From Leguminivora glycinivorella (lineage: Eukaryota; Arthropoda; Insecta; Lepidoptera; Tortricidae): 64,000 bases of DNA. Shown piece after piece: positions 32,173 through 41,662 of the stretch. Location of the stretch: contig NC_062978.1 in the NCBI RefSeq assembly GCF_023078275.1, forward strand, positions 10,306,585 to 10,370,584, read 5' to 3'. Both the position numbers and the translations under genes were made by a program. A model generated the notes under the pieces. The model did no database searches, had not been told where the DNA came from, and saw nothing but the letters and a program-made list of their open reading frames with translations. How positions within the stretch are numbered: the stretch's first letter is position 1; each line of letters starts with the position of its first letter.

Positions 32173-33020
32173 ATGAAAATGAAAAATGAAAATGAAATAT
32201 TTATTTTTCAAGTAGGCATATTACAATGCGCATATGAACGTCAAATAAAGCTACGCCGGCTCTAACCCTACGCCTCAGCCTCGAGAAGATTTCAGTCCCC
32301 CCTCAGTTGGGTGGGGGTATCCACTATGGGACCGGCAAGAAACTCGGCGGGCAACTTCTTTTCAAAACATTACATCTTATAATTAACATGCATTAAATAA
32401 CAAGATACAATTTAACATGCAAAAGTATTCATCAAAGAATATGAACAGACTAGGTACTCTATGGAAATTAATTTCAATAAATTATATTATTGCTTAATAA
32501 TACGTCGTTCTTCTTCAGAGAAAACATATCAAATTGTCACAGAAGAAAAAGATAATATGAATCTCAATATCATTAAATATGTAATTTACCTACACAACAT
32601 AAAATATAAAATATTTGATGTGCTTTCTTATCTGAACTGTGTCCTCTATACATAATACAATTATTTTAATTGCTATTCGTTTTTTGTAGTTTCTGGTTCG
32701 GGCCATGCATGTTTGTCTGTCAAATAGTCCTCGACTCTGTAATAAGCCTTTAACATCAATGTTTTTTTTAAGTAGTTCTTAAGAGCTGGGAGGGGTAATC
32801 TCAAAGCAGTGTCAGGTAACTTATTATAAAAATGAATGCATTGCCCAACAAATGACTTCTGTACTTTACGGACACGAAACTTCTTTATGGCAAGCTTATT
32901 TTTGTTTCTAGTTTCTAGTCTTGATGAAATTATGATATCCTCGGAATTTTTTATTTTATTTTGAGTTCTATTGTCACTAAGTATGTACTTTTCTGCGTAA
33001 GAAAAATATATTATTTCTGA
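32173..33020 (-). mobile_element. Second LINE copy: 3' end of a related subfamily
   Basis: Starts (as its 3' end) with a degenerate gaaaatgaaaaatgaaaatg tail. The next 200 bases nearly match the 3' end of the element at 24101 (ttacaatgcgc.tatgaacgt, ctacgccggctctaacccta). Coding similarity then follows up to a 5' truncation near 33020. It is inserted between the two copies of repeat F. Confidence 0.8.
32673..33020 (-). pseudogene. LINE ORF2 C-terminal fragment
   Basis: Minus-strand translation from the truncation to a TAG at 32675-32673 includes YILSDNRTQNKI, RLETRNKNKLAIKKFRVRKV, QKSFVGQCIHFYNKLP and YYRVEDYL. It aligns with the last ~110 residues of the LINE polymerase at 25327 but is clearly diverged, while the non-coding 3' end is much closer. 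No stop interrupts this part. Confidence 0.8.
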
Positions 33021-33103
33021 CTTTCTGGCAAAGGAATTTCAAAGTGGCCATATAAAGTAAATTTTCCCAACTTTGGCAACTTGTATCTTAAAAAATGCTA
33101 ATC

Positions 33104-33412
33104 CGATTTCGATGCGGTCTTTAGTTTTCAACTATGAATTTATCTGTCTTTGATTTAAAAAAACTCATATATCGACATTGTACATTTTCGTCTGTCATTC
33201 TTTGAAGTTATTCAGTGCGAGACGTAAATTTACTTTTTTTAATTTTTTTCTTACTTTTTCTATAATAATTTTTGTTTCAAATTTTTTTTAAATTACATAA
33301 AGCAATACCTTTCATTTGAGATACGTTTTGTCAAAATCGGACGATACAATAAAAAGATAAAAAAATTTTCATTTTCATAAAACACCTCGCTACGCTCGGC
33401 TTACTAAGGGAT
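33104..33412. repeat. Dispersed repeat F copy 2
   Basis: Direct, diverged copy of 31880-32172 ending at ctcgctacgctcggcttact. Confidence 0.6.
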
Positions 33413-33582
33413 GAAATTTCGATATCCTCGGAAAAAATCGTTTACTAAGACGTCTACTATCACCATGCAAAGAGGCTTGCTTCCATCTAAAAGTGCAGCT
33501 TTTTTTTTCATAACTAGTATGACTAAATCGCTTGCTCCATACAGTTAGTAAGTATGGCAAATCATTTTAGGATAATTAAAGT

Positions 33583-33740
33583 TATACGAAATAATAATAT
33601 GCAAATTTCAATTATGCAGATTCATTGTTATGCGAAATAAGAATTATGCATTTTTAATATTATGCTTATTCAATGTTATGAACAATTATGTTATGCCAAA
33701 TCTGTTATGCGAATTCAAATTATGCGAATTAATGATAGGC
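33583..33740 (+). repeat. Degenerate minisatellite, TTATGCG motif
   Basis: Repeated ttatgcgaa-like units, closing with ttatgcgaattaat (33720-33733). That is the exact complement of the outer end of the array at 30110-30123. Confidence 0.6.
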
Positions 33741-34382
33741 GAAATAGAGGGCACCCCTGAAAGTTACCACAATTTTACATCCCAAATTTCACAAATGAAG
33801 CCATTTGCGTATACCAGCAAAATAATAACAGGTGATTGCATTTAATTTCGTTGTTCATTTGTCGACGTGCCCGTTGCAATTATCGTAGGTGCAATATTCA
33901 CTAAAAGATAAGTTTTATAAGGATTTCTTGAGCGCTTACGTCGTTTTGTAGTTAGTGAGTTTAATTTACCAGCCGCCCGGCTAAGGCGGACTAATGAACA
34001 TAATTGATATGAAGGCTCGATAGCTCTCTGATACGCTAAGGACCAGTGTCGGTAGTTTCCATAACATTCGCGCTGCCAATTGGCAGAATTTCAATTAGTT
34101 GATTAAAGTTAAACGACTATGGGCGATGCAAAGTTGGAAAACTGTAAAACAGACTACCTGGCTGTAACTTTTCGTGAGGCGTTAGATTGCTATTGTTGTG
34201 TTGCAAATTTTAGACAAATGCTGGATTGTATCCTATTCTCACTCAGTGATTGGAGTTCATCTTTATTAGGAAATTAGTATAACAATTTTCGAAAATATGA
34301 ATCGCTTGTCGTGTAGTACAATGAAGCTTCTGTCTTTATTTATTGTGATAGGAGAGGACTAAACCACAAATAGTTATTTGTT
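33741..34382. other. Sequence with nothing recognised
   Basis: No supported feature. Confidence 0.45.
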
Positions 34383-34797
34383 ATACAAGGGGGCAAAGTT
34401 GTATTTTAACGCCGAGTGTGGAATTGAAAAACGAGCAAGTGAAAGGATTCTATAGTTGAATTACAAGCGAAGCGAGTGATTCGAGAATAGAATCCTGAAC
34501 TTGCGAGTTTTTTAACACACGAGAAGTAAAATACATTTGCACCCGAGTGTAACACAAAACTTTTCCCCTCACTATAGCGAGGAAACTACAACGCAAAAAA
34601 ATGCGTTTATCACTGCTTCCATCCACAGGTGGTAAATCATCTTAATTACTAGATTTACCTAGTTTTATCAATTTTAAAGCAGTTAATTTGACTTTATTCA
34701 AGGTCAAATTACTTTACCCACTAGTGGATAAAATGCGTTTTTACCCGCTGGTATTAAAGGACAAAACACGTGTTTCCGAGCTAGTGAGGGGAAAAAA
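34383..34797. repeat. Dispersed repeat G, about 415 bp
   Basis: From caagggggcaaagttgtatt through gagcgaagcgagtg-like palindromes (gcgaagcgagtgattcgag), aaacgcattttatccacta (in complement) and cacgtgtttccgagctagtg. I know this order as a widespread lepidopteran non-coding repeat. It is rich in short palindromes. Confidence 0.55.
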
Positions 34798-34823
34798 AAA
34801 ATGCTAAATAATCTTATACATTT

Positions 34824-34985
34824 AAACGAGCAATTCTTGTATATTTTTTTATATATATATGTATATATATATATATATAGCGACGATCTCGGAAACCGCT
34901 CTAACGATTCGAAAAATCGATCTAGCTTAACTAGCCTTAGATTCCGGAAAACGCGAATTTTCGAGTTATCGTGCATTTTTCTTTC
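34824..34985 (-). repeat. Dispersed repeat H with TA microsatellite
   Basis: A (TA)n tract at about 34846-34879 is followed by gacgatctcggaaaccgctc and aaaaatcgatctagctt. The complement corresponds to a common lepidopteran element body. Short frames on both strands here are artefacts of the repeat. Confidence 0.5.
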
Positions 34986-35026
34986 GCGTTAGTAAACTAA
35001 AAATATGGTCGATAATTTCGCCAACC

Positions 35027-35160
35027 GCGCATCGGCTGAGCGTAGCTCAGTCGTAAGAGCTCGGTCGGCGGTCGGTCTAATGTTCGCAGGCACATCGCGG
35101 TTGTCAGGGTTTCGAATCCCGGCCAGAAATAAAGTTTTTTTTATTTTGTATTTATAAGAG
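35027..35160 (+). mobile_element. tRNA-like SINE head
   Basis: A D-arm-like agctcagtcgtaagagct (from 35044) and a B-box ggtttcgaatccc (35108-35120) are followed by a T-rich tail. The anticodon arm does not form a normal stem, so a SINE head is more likely than a tRNA gene. Confidence 0.5.
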
Positions 35161-36045
35161 TTTTTCTTTAAGCTAAAGAAATGATACAATAAAATAGAAC
35201 CGAGCAAAGCTCGGTCGTCCACATATTAAGCTTATAAATAAGCAAACTCTATACGTTTAATATGTTCCCAACTGTGTAACTTTCCCTTTAAATTCAGATG
35301 ATGTTACACAGTAAGCACACAAATAATCTGGTAAAGCAGTTGGTAGGCTCACAACTGTTTTCCATTAGTGTTACATTTGGGATCACGACGGTAATTTCCT
35401 TGGCACATGGCTCTCCGTCTACTCTACCGATTTCCCGCCGAAGATTTTCAAAGCTGGTGAAATTGCTTTTATGTAATTATCACAATTTTAGAAAACACAT
35501 GGTACAGTCGCCATCGGATACATCGAAGTTGCCAAAGCTGGGCATTTTCGCGAGAACAATCACAAAAAATATTTTTTCTAAGGTAGGTAAATTTTATGTT
35601 TTCCCTACTCAGAATCACGAGCCCTTTCGATCTAGCCTCCTAAGGCCCAATGCGAAATTCGGCCCCTAGTCATTGCGAACCACGGTACTACCAGTAGTAC
35701 TGTTGTTTTATACCCGTTCAGGCCCAAACATTAGAAACACATTTTTTAAATGTATTGTACTTGTATGCCACCGACAGCTTTGGGACATATTAGTAAATCA
35801 GTTCTCAGTTATTAGTAGTTCAGTTCTGATAGTAATCAGTTTATGATGCCTTTTAGGATAATTTGATTTTAATTAAAAAAGTCCTACCGGAAAGACCATG
35901 GGCTTATAAAAAAATTATATTACGAAATTTAAAAACTCACTTAAGATTTGTTTATTTTTTAGTTTTATTGAAAGAATACAATAAAATAATAGTCTTATTT
36001 AAATAATACAATGCACAAATCACTTTTAATCAGTCTTTAGAGGTT

Positions 36046-36390
36046 TACTAGACCCAAAAATTAAGATTTTATGCTCTTCTTCGACGAATGTTACCCCACT
36101 ACTAGCGTGAGATCGTCCTCTTGTAGGCGCTCCTCGACGACGTCCTGCAGAAACTGCACGGCGAAATATCGGGTCCTGCCGTGGTTAGGCTTTGAAATTA
36201 GTTCTGACAGAGAAATATCGACATAGGAACTAGAGGAAGCATACCGGGATCTTGTTTGTACAAAGTTTGTTTCTATGAGTATTATGTCGCAAAAGTCTGT
36301 TTCTTCGTCTTCAGTTTCTATTTCTGATTCTCTAACAGTGAATTATGTTTCTCTGTCATTTAATCCTACATCAATAAAAGCAATAAGTGT
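36046..36390 (-). pseudogene. Possible decayed frame inside the inverted repeats
   Basis: On the minus strand one frame is acidic (ETEDEETDFCDIIL...) and ends VVEERLQEDDLTLVVG. The overlapping frame is Arg-rich (FRRAVSAGRRRGAPTRGR) and continues HASSGVTFVEEEHKI. An acidic then Arg-rich segment could be a broken transposase terminus, but no family match can be claimed. Confidence 0.2.
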
Positions 36391-36960
36391 CAGTTTTTGC
36401 AACCACCACAAACATTATTATTAAATTATGTAGTTGTATAAACCCGAGGTACTACTCATAGGACTTAATATTTTTACATCCTGTATTTCGGAAAATATAA
36501 GCAAAATCAATGAAATTATTACTTAATTTCGTGAAACAACTAATAAAAAAGAAGATTATTTACAAATTAGTAAAAAGTAGTCAAGATTACATGAATAAAA
36601 TTGGATTTACTAACCTCTCCTTCACGGAATACCCATGTCGCCGTCTGTAACTTGTCAGTTTGACACTTAGTTTTTATTTTTCAAGCGTATGAGTGTGTTC
36701 ACATTCAAACTAAAATACCCCTCTAGAAAATGGGATACGTCAGTTTAAATTGGCGCGAAATTTGAAATCAAAATGTAGGCTTTTATAATAAGTCCTACTG
36801 GTAGGACCGTGGTACGCTACGACTATACAGTCGTTGAAGAAGCTGGGTCTGAATGACCAACTTAATTATTACTATAGGAAGGACCTTGGGCCTTAGGAGG
36901 CTAGGAAAAAAAACAAGAGACAAAAAATCGAAATAAGATGTCATATAAAGAAAAAATGAC

Positions 36961-37143
36961 GAGCACCACCAGTGGTGAAGGCCGGATTCGAACCGGCGTC
37001 TTTTAGCAATCCGGGCCAAACGCCATGAACCCCTAGGCCACCTCGCCACAGCGGAAGCCGTCGAAATTTCTCTTCTATATGTCATCTTTGTAAGACTAGG
37101 CGTCTTTGACCAACTCTAAGGAGAAGCACCACTGGTGGTGCTC
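36961..37143 (-). mobile_element. tRNA-like SINE between inverted ends
   Basis: On the minus strand it has A-box-like tggcctaggg, a 5-bp T-arm (gccgg/ccggc around attcgaa; 36981-36997) and partial acceptor pairing. The 17-mer gagcaccaccagtggtg (36961-36977) is inverted at 37127-37143 as caccactggtggtgctc. It is a pseudo-tRNA or SINE: the anticodon arm is irregular. Confidence 0.5.
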
Positions 37144-37506
37144 TTCATTTTTTCTTTAATATATTCGCTGTTTTGTGAAGTTACTTGCCTGTTATTTTAA
37201 ATATGTCTAAGGCCCTTGAGTGTTCATAATTATTATGTTACATTGTTGCAATAAAATATCTCGTAACGAGGCATTTTTAATGTTTTTGTTGACTTCAACT
37301 TACAAAAATGGACGCTGAAAGCTGCAAGCGGTAAGCGATTAAAGACGGACAACTCAGTGGATTTTACTGAGTTTATTTGACACGCTAAGTAGATAGATAC
37401 GTTTGCTTGATCTATGGTATAAGTATATGAAATCTGTGTTTTTCACTTTATAACCGCTGTACAAAGTGTTTGAAAAGTGGTAGGGACGCTTTTTTTACCT
37501 AGTGGG
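37144..37506. other. Sequence with nothing recognised
   Basis: No supported feature. Confidence 0.4.
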
Positions 37507-37798
37507 ATCGAAAGGGCTCGTGATTCTGAGAAGGAAAAACATTAAATTTACCTATTTTAGAAAAAAAGTTTTTGAAACTTTTTTCGCTAAAATGCCCAGC
37601 TCAGAAAAAAAATCAGCAAGTGCACTGTAATTACACACACAGTCACACGCGCACTTCAATTAAATTAATCTTGTCAAGATAAGAAGATGTCAAGATTATG
37701 TCAAGAAAATAAAAGATTGTTCCGATATTTCTGAGAGCTTTGACATTACCTTTTTCTTCTCTTCCTAACGCTATACCATTTTGTTTTGGCTCACAAAG

Positions 37799-38035
37799 AG
37801 CCTGTGGTCTGCTTTAGCACCTACCTCCAGGATTTAGCGAAGACACTCGTCTTCACGAAGGCGACTGCCACCTGACGTTCAACCCAGAGGGTAAAAATAA
37901 TATGGTGATTAGCCCGGTTCCTAACGATGTTTTCCTTCACCGAAACCGAAAGGCAATATATACTAAATGACATTTTGTAAGTTCCGAAAAAACTCATTGG
38001 TTAAGAGCCGAGGTCTGAACCTTCAACCTCCACCA
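37799..38035. repeat. Dispersed repeat I copy 1
   Basis: Contains ggatttagcgaagacact, gcgactgccacctgacgttc, gttttccttcaccgaaa and gttccgaaaaaactcattgg, ending in a gagccgaggtctgaacc block. Related copies: 51050-51250 and 58466-58600. Confidence 0.6.
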
Positions 38036-39394
38036 ACGCTTCACAAACTTTAGGTACGTACAACCATTACCATGTATAGAATAATAACAGTCTTTATTCC
38101 GACTTCAAAATGCAGCTTCAAACTCAATTCTCCAAAACTTGGAGCGGAACGGCTTTCGCGTATCGTGACATTTCATTACAACTATTTGATTTATCGACTG
38201 CTTCTAAAATATACACCGCACGTACCGCCGGGAGCATAAATTTAAAACCGCATAGCCTAGCTCTCGGGGCAAGCACTGATGGGCACGACAGTACCTTGCC
38301 CGCCAGATAAACTACCCGTACCATTCTAACCAATACGGTTAGAAAAGGACGCGCAGTGTATATCGCGGGCGAGATACTGTCGCACACATCATGTGCTTGC
38401 TCTGCTGAACGGCTACGAGAATTAATCGCCGCGTGATTGGAGAAACGAGACAAGTTAGAAACAAGTTAGTGAGGAAAATTAGGATTTAACTGACTACACA
38501 CACATTGGTACCACAGGTAGGTACCGTGAAGGATGGCTATAAGTTCCACTACAATGGAATAAACTTGATATTCAAATGCAAATGAGTGAGTACTAAATTT
38601 TGATGAGAAATAAAGAGAAAATTTCTAAGCTAAAAGCACTGTCACAGTTCACGTACCTAATACGCACTGTCAACTCACGTACCTACTCAAATGTGGATAA
38701 ATTAAGGTGTCAATTTAAAAACTATGATCGACTTAATTCATTATGACTTAATAACTTCAGAGAAGTTTTAATTTAAGTTTGAGTTAGTTATTGAACCTAT
38801 TAATCTAAAATCCCACAAACTATATTACTTACCTATTTCATTGTCCGAAGTTTTCAAAACTACAACTCATTCTGTGGCAAGCAAGACAAGGCAAAATTAA
38901 AAGAGGTCTGTAATAAATTGAAACAAAATATTAACAACCTATAAATAACGTTTCGAAAAGCTTTCAGGATAACTGGCCAGTTTCCAGAACATTTTAGATT
39001 CGAACCTTTTGTTCAAACATGATATTCTGTTTACTTTAAAAAACTCGTATTTATTATTTGATACTGTTCAAATGTAAACCTTGCGTTGATCTGTCTTGAT
39101 TTAGTTTTTAATTGAAAATAATTTGAATAATAAGTAGAGTTTTCGATAAAAAAGTAACGACTTCCTGCGATTACATGATACGTAGAGTTTTAATTATGCA
39201 AAATACCTATGTCGTTTGGTTTTTAAAAATAATAAAATTATACTAATTAGGTATATTAGGTACCTTTATGTAATGATGATGCGGGAAATCCATTTTGTTA
39301 TTAATTGTACAATTGTTTACTGTTAATGTAATTAAATCATGTTATGTTTGCCATTTACTCTCCTATGTATTAAATAAACTCGATTTCATACATG
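38036..39394. other. Sequence with nothing recognised
   Basis: Opposed short frames at 38110-38453 overlap each other and lack family signatures. Confidence 0.45.
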
Positions 39395-39482
39395 TTTCAC
39401 TCCATCATGTATCACTCCATCGTAGGCCACGTCTTTGCCTTTGGCTAGTCTGTGGCCAAGAGTAAGCCCATGTATAAAAAAA
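39395..39482. repeat. Dispersed repeat fragment C, copy 2
   Basis: cactccatcgtaggccacgt, ttggctagtctgtggccaag and agcccatgtataaaaaaaa match 11873-11946. Confidence 0.5.
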
Positions 39483-41433
39483 AATGTTTTTACGTTTTTA
39501 ACTGTAGGAACCTTTTCCTTTCTTATGACTTGTGTAATTGACATAAAATGTAATGGCAATTATTAGTTTGCCCGTTAGTATTAGCTTGTTATCACTTCTA
39601 AGTTTTCTCCATTCCATTGAGCTTTACACCGGTGTTAACTATTAGAGCCAGGTAACTTTCAGGAGCTTTCACGGAATTCCGTCACGGCGATCGATGCCGT
39701 TCATACTCGCTTCAGTCGCGACGCCTCGTTAAGGCTACGTGATCGCAATCGCTATTGCCTATTTATACACATTGTCCGCCACGCCAATACCAACTTCCGC
39801 GACGTCATAACCACCCTCGAACAAACTCCAAGACGACTGAATCTCACTCCAGACTCGAAGCTCTTAACAAATTGGGTATAAAAAACAGCAATAGGGTGTA
39901 CCGTCTTTTTACCGATTCGATCGGAAATGCTTAGTTGGACGTTAGCCGAATGAATGGGAACTTTTAATCAGTTCGATAGTGAATACTCGGCTTTTTATAC
40001 TTTTTACATTGAATTCAATTTGAATGAATCTAAATTGGAGGGTAGGCGCTTATTTAAATTGCCAGCAAACGTAGCTATGATTGGGTTTCTGATAATTGCA
40101 ACAGATTGAAGGCATTTAATTTTAAAATTGCACAGTGCACGAATTTTGGGAAAACGTACATGTGGGAATAAAAAAGCGGATATGCAAATGAGTTCCACCC
40201 ATAGTGATTTGAGAGCGGCCGGTACAAAACGCACGTAGGATTAATATAATCGGGCGGTCAGACTGATACAGACAGAGGTGGGCTCTGGTACCTGGGCCGA
40301 ATACTAATTGTGGCGAGGGCAGTATTCTGAAAGGATGCTTTGACAACAATTTTAATCACAAACGACAGTCCTATCTACTAGGTACCTATGTATTTCTGTA
40401 TCTACATATTTACTTGTAACAATAATTGTGTTATAATAATAAAAAAATATAATAATCAATCCCAGAAGAAAGGGAATAGAGTGAGTGAGTAGTGGTATAT
40501 TTGTTTCATGTATAAAGGTAGACATCTAAAGCCCCATGAAATACCTTGTAGCGCGACCGCTTTCAAGGAAATGCGAAGACGATGTCGTTATTTTCTTAGT
40601 TCGTTTTTAATATAAATTATCGATTATCTGTATGGCTTACAAACCTTAATTTTAATTACAAAATAATGTACATGTTTTCCCTCAGAATATAATTATGTAT
40701 GTTAGCGTGCAGAATTTTATAAATATTTTTGACGGAGCTACTATTCATAACTGCTAATCTTACAATTTTTATTGTTGCCCTTAGTTACCTATGCCCTAAA
40801 AACCTTTTATTAACCCTCGTAGCCGAAATCTATCACTTGCGTGTCTTTGCTCCGTTATCTGGGTCCAACCTCTTGGGAGGTGACCTCTTTGGCTCCATAT
40901 CCCTAAGTGCTTACGCATCTAGGTTATTGTGCTATAACAGTAGTGAAATCGATAGTCGATAAACGATATCGAATATCGTTCGCTTTCACCGCAAATTGCG
41001 TAAATGGAAATCTGGTGGCGAAAAACGGAAGGTTGCGCCGCAATCTAAATGATCGTAACTTGATCACGTTTTGGGGACATAAATTTTGCTAAGTGAATTG
41101 ACAAAGAGGAAACAATGACACTTAGCGTATTTTTGGACCATCACTTAGCTTGGAGATTGGTGTATTGTGACGCAAAAGTTACCAATAAGCGGCTCTATAA
41201 GCTGTAGACCTCGCGATGCTTAAACAGAAAGAGTGAAAACACTTGCATGCAGGTCATCGAGTCGTTACCAGCTATCACAGTAAAATCACGACAGGTTAAA
41301 GCGACTTCGTACATGCTAAGGGCGTTTAAGGTACCAAATTTAAAATTTAGGAAAACATGAATCGATAGTGGCCACAAAATTTTACGAGACTAGACTGAGA
41401 ACTGTAGAGAAGATCATCCCGTGGCTCCTGATT
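39483..41433. other. Mostly unrecognised sequence
   Basis: 39655-39880 is less AT-rich than its surroundings but shows no coding or promoter pattern I can defend. The short palindrome cgatatcgaatatcg lies at about 40964. Nothing else. Confidence 0.4.
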
Positions 41434-41662
41434 AAAGTCGCCGTCAATAGAATTTGTGAACAATGTAAACAAACCTTGTAATCAAGATGTCTTTCATTTT
41501 CCATTCTAATTCATCAGATACTGGCTAAATCCATGTGTTATTCAATCAATTAATATCACATCATGATCCTCAATCTTTAAAATAATAAAATTGTGCTAGA
41601 ATATTGATGTTATATAGAATGGTTTGTTTACATTGTTGACAATTTCTATTGACAGCGATTTT
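41434..41662. mobile_element. Fold-back element with ~42-bp arms
   Basis: aaagtcgccgtcaatagaat...caatgtaaacaaacc (41434-41475) is the near-perfect complement of ggtttgtttacattgttgac... to 41662. It spans 229 bp, is non-coding and fits a MITE. No clear target duplication. Confidence 0.65.

Larger units (their letters stand above)
35537..37600. repeat. Nested inverted-repeat composite
   Basis: Outer arms: 35537-35631 is the near complement of 37507-37600 (atcgaaagggctcgtgattc ... aaaatgcccagc). Inner arms: ctagcctcctaaggccca (35632-35649) is exactly complementary to 36887-36904, and ccacggtactaccagtagta (35680) is near-complementary to 36791-36812. The inner pair may delimit a 1.27-kb DNA transposon derivative. 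The outer pair is a dispersed repeat in opposite orientations. Confidence 0.6.

Noticed and set aside
30110..33740. CRISPR array from the spaced repeats
   Set aside because: Repeat units are short and degenerate, spacers are irregular, there are no cas genes, and the sequence is eukaryotic.
36976..37050. Functional tRNA gene on the minus strand
   Set aside because: The T-arm is good, but the anticodon loop is irregular and the sequence sits inside inverted repeat ends; a SINE or pseudo-tRNA is likelier.
38110..38453. Opposed 66- and 109-codon frames
   Set aside because: They overlap on opposite strands with no signature in either.
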